Source: Leucothrix mucor DSM 2157
GTDB taxonomy: Bacteria > Pseudomonadota > Gammaproteobacteria > Thiotrichales > Thiotrichaceae
NCBI RefSeq assembly: GCF_000419525.1
Contig: NZ_ATTE01000001.1
Location: forward strand, 4,152,501 to 4,216,500
DNA: 64,000 nucleotides
Reading direction: 5' to 3'
Position 1 is the first letter of the stretch; each line of letters begins with the position of its first letter. A program made the position numbers and the translations under genes. Shown piece by piece: positions 61,250 through 64,000 of this stretch. The notes beneath the pieces are model-generated. The model was not told the DNA's origin. It searched no databases and saw nothing but the letters and a program-made list of their open reading frames with translations.

Positions 61250-62305
61250 ATGAGAACACTCAAAGGGCCTGCGTTATTTTTAGCACAGTTTGCCGGCGAT
61301 GAAGCGCCGTTTAATTCACTTGAGAACATTGCAAAATGGGCGGGTGATTTAGGATTTAAAGGGGTGCAGATTCCCACTTGGGATGCGCGCTTGTTTGATC
61401 TGGATAAAGCCGCTACAGATCAATCCTACTGCGATGAAGTGGTCGCCACACTAGCCAAGCATGGCTTAGAAATCACCGAGCTCTCCACTCACTTACAAGG
61501 CCAACTGGTCGCGGTACATCCCGCCTATGACAAGATGTTTGATGGCTTTGCCCCTGAGCATGTGCACAATGATCCGGATGCGCGCCAAGCGTGGGCTGTT
61601 GATCAACTCATGAAATCTGCGCAAGCTTCAGCCAACTTCGGCCTGACTAATCACGTCACTTTTTCCGGCGCATTGCTTTGGCCTTATTTGTACCCGTGGC
61701 CTCAGCGCCCAGCGGGCTTGGTCGAGATGGGCTTTAAAGAATTAGCCGAACGCTGGCTGCCCATTTTGAATGAGTTTGATCGCTGCGGGGTGAATGTCTG
61801 TTACGAAATTCACCCCGGTGAAGACCTGCATGATGGCATCACCTTTGAGATGTTTTTAGAAGCCTGTGACAACCATCCTCGCGCTAATATTCTTTACGAT
61901 CCTTCCCACTTTGTCTTGCAGCAATTGGACTACTTAGAGTTCATCGATCTGTATCACGACCGTATTAAAATGTTCCACGTTAAAGATGCTGAGTTTAATC
62001 CATCCGGTCGTCAAGGGGTTTACGGCGGTTACCAGAGCTGGGTTGATCGCGCAGGGCGGTTCCGTTCCTTGGGTGATGGGCAGGTTAATTTCAAAGCCAT
62101 TTTCTCCAAACTCAGCCAGTACGATTTTGATGGTTGGGCGGTTATTGAGTGGGAGTGCTGCCTGAAGCATCCGGAAGCGGGCGCGCGTGAAGGCGTGAAG
62201 TTTGTGAATGAGCACATTATCGAAGTAACGGATAAGGCCTTCGATGATTTTGCCGATGCAGGCACAGATGATGTGGCCAATCGACAAATACTTGGACTGA
62301 AGTAA
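61250..62305 (+). CDS. Sugar phosphate isomerase/epimerase-like TIM-barrel protein
   Basis: A 351-residue xylose-isomerase-like TIM-barrel enzyme (AP endonuclease family 2 fold). Metal-binding residues are visible in CYEIHPGEDLHDG, YDPSHFVLQQ, MFHVKDAEF and VIEWECC. Such enzymes isomerise or epimerise sugars, inositols or keto-sugars; the partner dehydrogenase suggests an inositol-like or polyol substrate. GGAGGAG precedes the ATG at about 11 nt. It is first in an operon with a dehydrogenase and a sugar ABC ATPase. Confidence 0.88.
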   Translation: MRTLKGPALFLAQFAGDEAPFNSLENIAKWAGDLGFKGVQIPTWDARLFDLDKAATDQSYCDEVVATLAKHGLEITELSTHLQGQLVAVHPAYDKMFDGFAPEHVHNDPDARQAWAVDQLMKSAQASANFGLTNHVTFSGALLWPYLYPWPQRPAGLVEMGFKELAERWLPILNEFDRCGVNVCYEIHPGEDLHDGITFEMFLEACDNHPRANILYDPSHFVLQQLDYLEFIDLYHDRIKMFHVKDAEFNPSGRQGVYGGYQSWVDRAGRFRSLGDGQVNFKAIFSKLSQYDFDGWAVIEWECCLKHPEAGAREGVKFVNEHIIEVTDKAFDDFADAGTDDVANRQILGLK

Positions 62306-62317
62306 GGGAGCGCAGAC

Positions 62318-63469
62318 ATGGCAGATAAAATTCGTTTAGGGATGGTTGGTGGTGGCGAAGGTGCCTTTATTGGTGCAGTGCATCGCATTGCGGCGCGTAT
62401 GGATGACCGCTATGAATTGGTCGCGGGTGCCTTATCGTCTGACCCAGAGCGCGCAGCCCGTTCGGCAGCGGATTTAGGGATTAGCAGTGAGCGCTCCTAT
62501 GCCTCATTTAGTGAGATGGCGGTTGCTGAAAAGCAGAGAGACAATGGCATTGATGCGGTGTCCATTGTTACACCAAACCACATGCACTTTCCGGTCGCTA
62601 AAGCGTTTCTGGAGCAGGGGATTGCGGTTATTTCAGATAAGCCATTAACGGTGTCGTTGGATGAGGCCTTAGAGCTGGAAGCCTTGGTAAAACAAAGCGG
62701 CTGCTTTTTTGCCGTCACCCATAACTACACCGGTTACCCACTGGTTCGCCAAGCGCGGCACATGGTGAAAACCGGCGAGTTGGGTAATATCCGTTTGGTA
62801 CACGTTGAGTACCTACAGGACTGGCTGACTAACAAAGAAGAAGAGGGGGGTAATAAGCAAGCCGAGTGGCGCACCGACCCTGCGCGCTCTGGCCCAGCTG
62901 GAAGCTTGGGTGATATTGGTACTCATGCTTTTAATCTGGCGCGCTTTATTTCCGGCTTAAAAGTTGAAGAAGTCTCTGCGGATTTAACCAGCTTTGTACC
63001 GGGCAGACAGGTCGACGATAACGTCAATGTTATGATGCGATTTGAAGGGCAGGCTAAAGGCATGCTGTGGTCTACTCAGGTCGCACCGGGTAATGAGAAC
63101 AATCTGAAAATCCGCATTTATGGCGATAAGGGTGGTCTGGAATGGAATCAGGAAAACCCGAACCAGCTAATGTATTCGCCCTTTGGTGAGCCAACCCGAA
63201 CCCTAACGCGTGGTGGTCATGGTTTGTGTGATGAAGCGCTCAGAGTAACGCGCGTTCCAGCCGGTCACCCTGAAGGTTATTTGGAAGGCTTTGCCAATGT
63301 GTATTCCGATATTGCGGATGCCTTATTGCATTGTAAAGCCGGCGCATCTCCCGAGTCGGTCATGCAGTTAATTCCGGATATTGGCGCGGGTGTCTCAGGT
63401 ATGAAATTCATCAGTTCAGTGATTGCCTCCTCGCAAGAGAATGGCAAGTGGACCAAACTCAATGCATAA
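62318..63469 (+). CDS. Gfo/Idh/MocA family sugar/polyol dehydrogenase
   Basis: A 383-residue oxidoreductase with the N-terminal dinucleotide motif [12 protein letters not shown], the catalytic segment [13 protein letters not shown] (family EKP variant DKP), [13 protein letters not shown] and the histidine/aspartate segment [14 protein letters not shown]. It starts 13 bp after the isomerase gene, so the two are coupled. It probably oxidises or reduces the same sugar or polyol that the downstream ABC system imports. Confidence 0.9.
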   Translation: MADKIRLGMVGGGEGAFIGAVHRIAARMDDRYELVAGALSSDPERAARSAADLGISSERSYASFSEMAVAEKQRDNGIDAVSIVTPNHMHFPVAKAFLEQGIAVISDKPLTVSLDEALELEALVKQSGCFFAVTHNYTGYPLVRQARHMVKTGELGNIRLVHVEYLQDWLTNKEEEGGNKQAEWRTDPARSGPAGSLGDIGTHAFNLARFISGLKVEEVSADLTSFVPGRQVDDNVNVMMRFEGQAKGMLWSTQVAPGNENNLKIRIYGDKGGLEWNQENPNQLMYSPFGEPTRTLTRGGHGLCDEALRVTRVPAGHPEGYLEGFANVYSDIADALLHCKAGASPESVMQLIPDIGAGVSGMKFISSVIASSQENGKWTKLNA

Positions 63470-63493
63470 CTGGCAAGCCGAGGTCTTTCGCTT

Positions 63494-64000
63494 ATGATGT
63501 CTCCGATTATGCAGTTAAATAACATCATTAAAGAGTTTTCCGGTGTGCGCGTATTGCACCGGATTACGCTGGATGTGTTCCCCGGTGAAGTGCTGGGGGT
63601 ATTGGGTGAAAATGGTGCGGGTAAGTCGACGCTGCTGAAAATTATGAGCGGCATTTACACTAAAACCAGCGGCGGTTTTATGCTGAACGGCAAGCCGGTG
63701 GAAATCCGCAATCCAGCGGATGCAAAAGCCCTCGGAATCGCCATGATTCCTCAAGAATTTAATCTGATTAGCTCACTGAATGTGTTTGAGAATATCTTTC
63801 TTGGTAGCGAAATGAAGTCAGGCTTTTTTCTTAATAAAAACTCGATGCGAGAGAAAACGCGTGAGTTGCTAAAAGAGCTAAAGACTGACCTCGATCCCAA
63901 TGCCTTGATTGAAGATTTAACCGTCGCTCAAAAGCAAATGGTTGAGATCGCTAAAGCGCTGGTCAGCAATGCCAAAATTCTGATTATGGATGAGCCGACC
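63494..64000 (+). CDS. Sugar ABC transporter ATP-binding protein (RbsA-like), partial
   Basis: The first 169 codons of an ABC ATPase run to the window end. It starts near MQLNNIIKEFSG, has Walker A GENGAGKST, Q-loop IPQEFNL, the signature-like LTVAQKQMVEIAKAL and Walker B ILIMDEPT. The order and the VAQKQ form match the first half of RbsA/MglA/XylG-type double ATPases of sugar importers. Several ATGs (63494, 63497, 63509) could be the start. It lies 24 bp after the dehydrogenase gene, in the same operon. Confidence 0.9.
   Translation, partial: MMSPIMQLNNIIKEFSGVRVLHRITLDVFPGEVLGVLGENGAGKSTLLKIMSGIYTKTSGGFMLNGKPVEIRNPADAKALGIAMIPQEFNLISSLNVFENIFLGSEMKSGFFLNKNSMREKTRELLKELKTDLDPNALIEDLTVAQKQMVEIAKALVSNAKILIMDEPT

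Overview
The window looks like chromosomal DNA of a free-living, probably marine, gammaproteobacterium. The grounds are an OxyR/AhpCF module of the enterobacterial type, a NirB-NirD-NasA nitrate assimilation cluster with NtrC/sigma-54-like promoters, NudC, HsdMSR, a TAXI-TRAP transporter, a taurine-type ABC transporter and a purine-degradation set. A Thiotrichales-like relative (for example Leucothrix) is my guess, not something the sequence proves. I found no rRNA, tRNA, CRISPR array, insertion sequence or phage.

Layout. 1-2.5 kb: the tail of a repeat protein carrying 26-residue DPWG units, an AEC permease, an 11-copy 8-bp array and a Gfo/Idh/MocA oxidoreductase. 2.6-6.0 kb: ahpF and ahpC, divergent from oxyR across a near-consensus tetrad OxyR site. 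6.0-17.5 kb: nitrate/nitrite assimilation. It has an FNT channel, a PP2C-Ser/Thr kinase fusion, nirB, nirD, nasA and a PcfJ-like gene. Three sigma-54 (-24/-12) promoters lie here. Two of them have an upstream NtrC-like dyad and are followed by nearly identical leaders with two hexaloop hairpins (ANTAR-target architecture) and an intrinsic terminator. 17.5-25 kb: tyrS, a diguanylate cyclase, a Cys-rich lipoprotein, an EamA exporter, and a purine branch (xdhC, puuD-like urate oxidase, guaD). 25-28 kb: a 7TMR-DISM/GGDEF/EAL sensor.

27.8-36.1 kb is a defence-like island: an ArdC/ImmA-like HExxH protein facing away from a type I restriction operon hsdM-hsdS-hsdR, followed by a YgjP-type metalloprotein. 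36-43.7 kb is mixed housekeeping: a DCC thiol protein, cupin, hydroxyacid dehydrogenase, 8-oxoguanine-deaminase-like amidohydrolase, solitary HNH nuclease with an EA repeat, a pabB-pabC fusion with a Gly-Ala repeat, and an RDD protein. 44-49.9 kb: a two-part YeeE/YedE transporter with a SulP permease, then nudC, a Cof-type HAD phosphatase and ilvE. 50-55 kb: two small proteins and a TAXI-TRAP system (binding protein, fused permease, DUF1850 protein). 55.4-59.2 kb: a taurine-type ABC transporter whose permease has a very long N-terminal extension. 59.3-64 kb: an MFS exporter and the start of a sugar catabolic operon (TIM-barrel isomerase, dehydrogenase, sugar ABC ATPase cut by the window end) behind a perfect 16-bp LacI-type palindrome.

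Two themes stand out. The nitrate locus appears to be controlled at two levels, initiation by NtrC/sigma-54 and leader antitermination, with a PcfJ-like gene carrying the same promoter class. Short tandem repeats are also unusually frequent: a 78-bp unit, an 8-bp unit and two hexanucleotide units, three of the four lying in frame inside genes.
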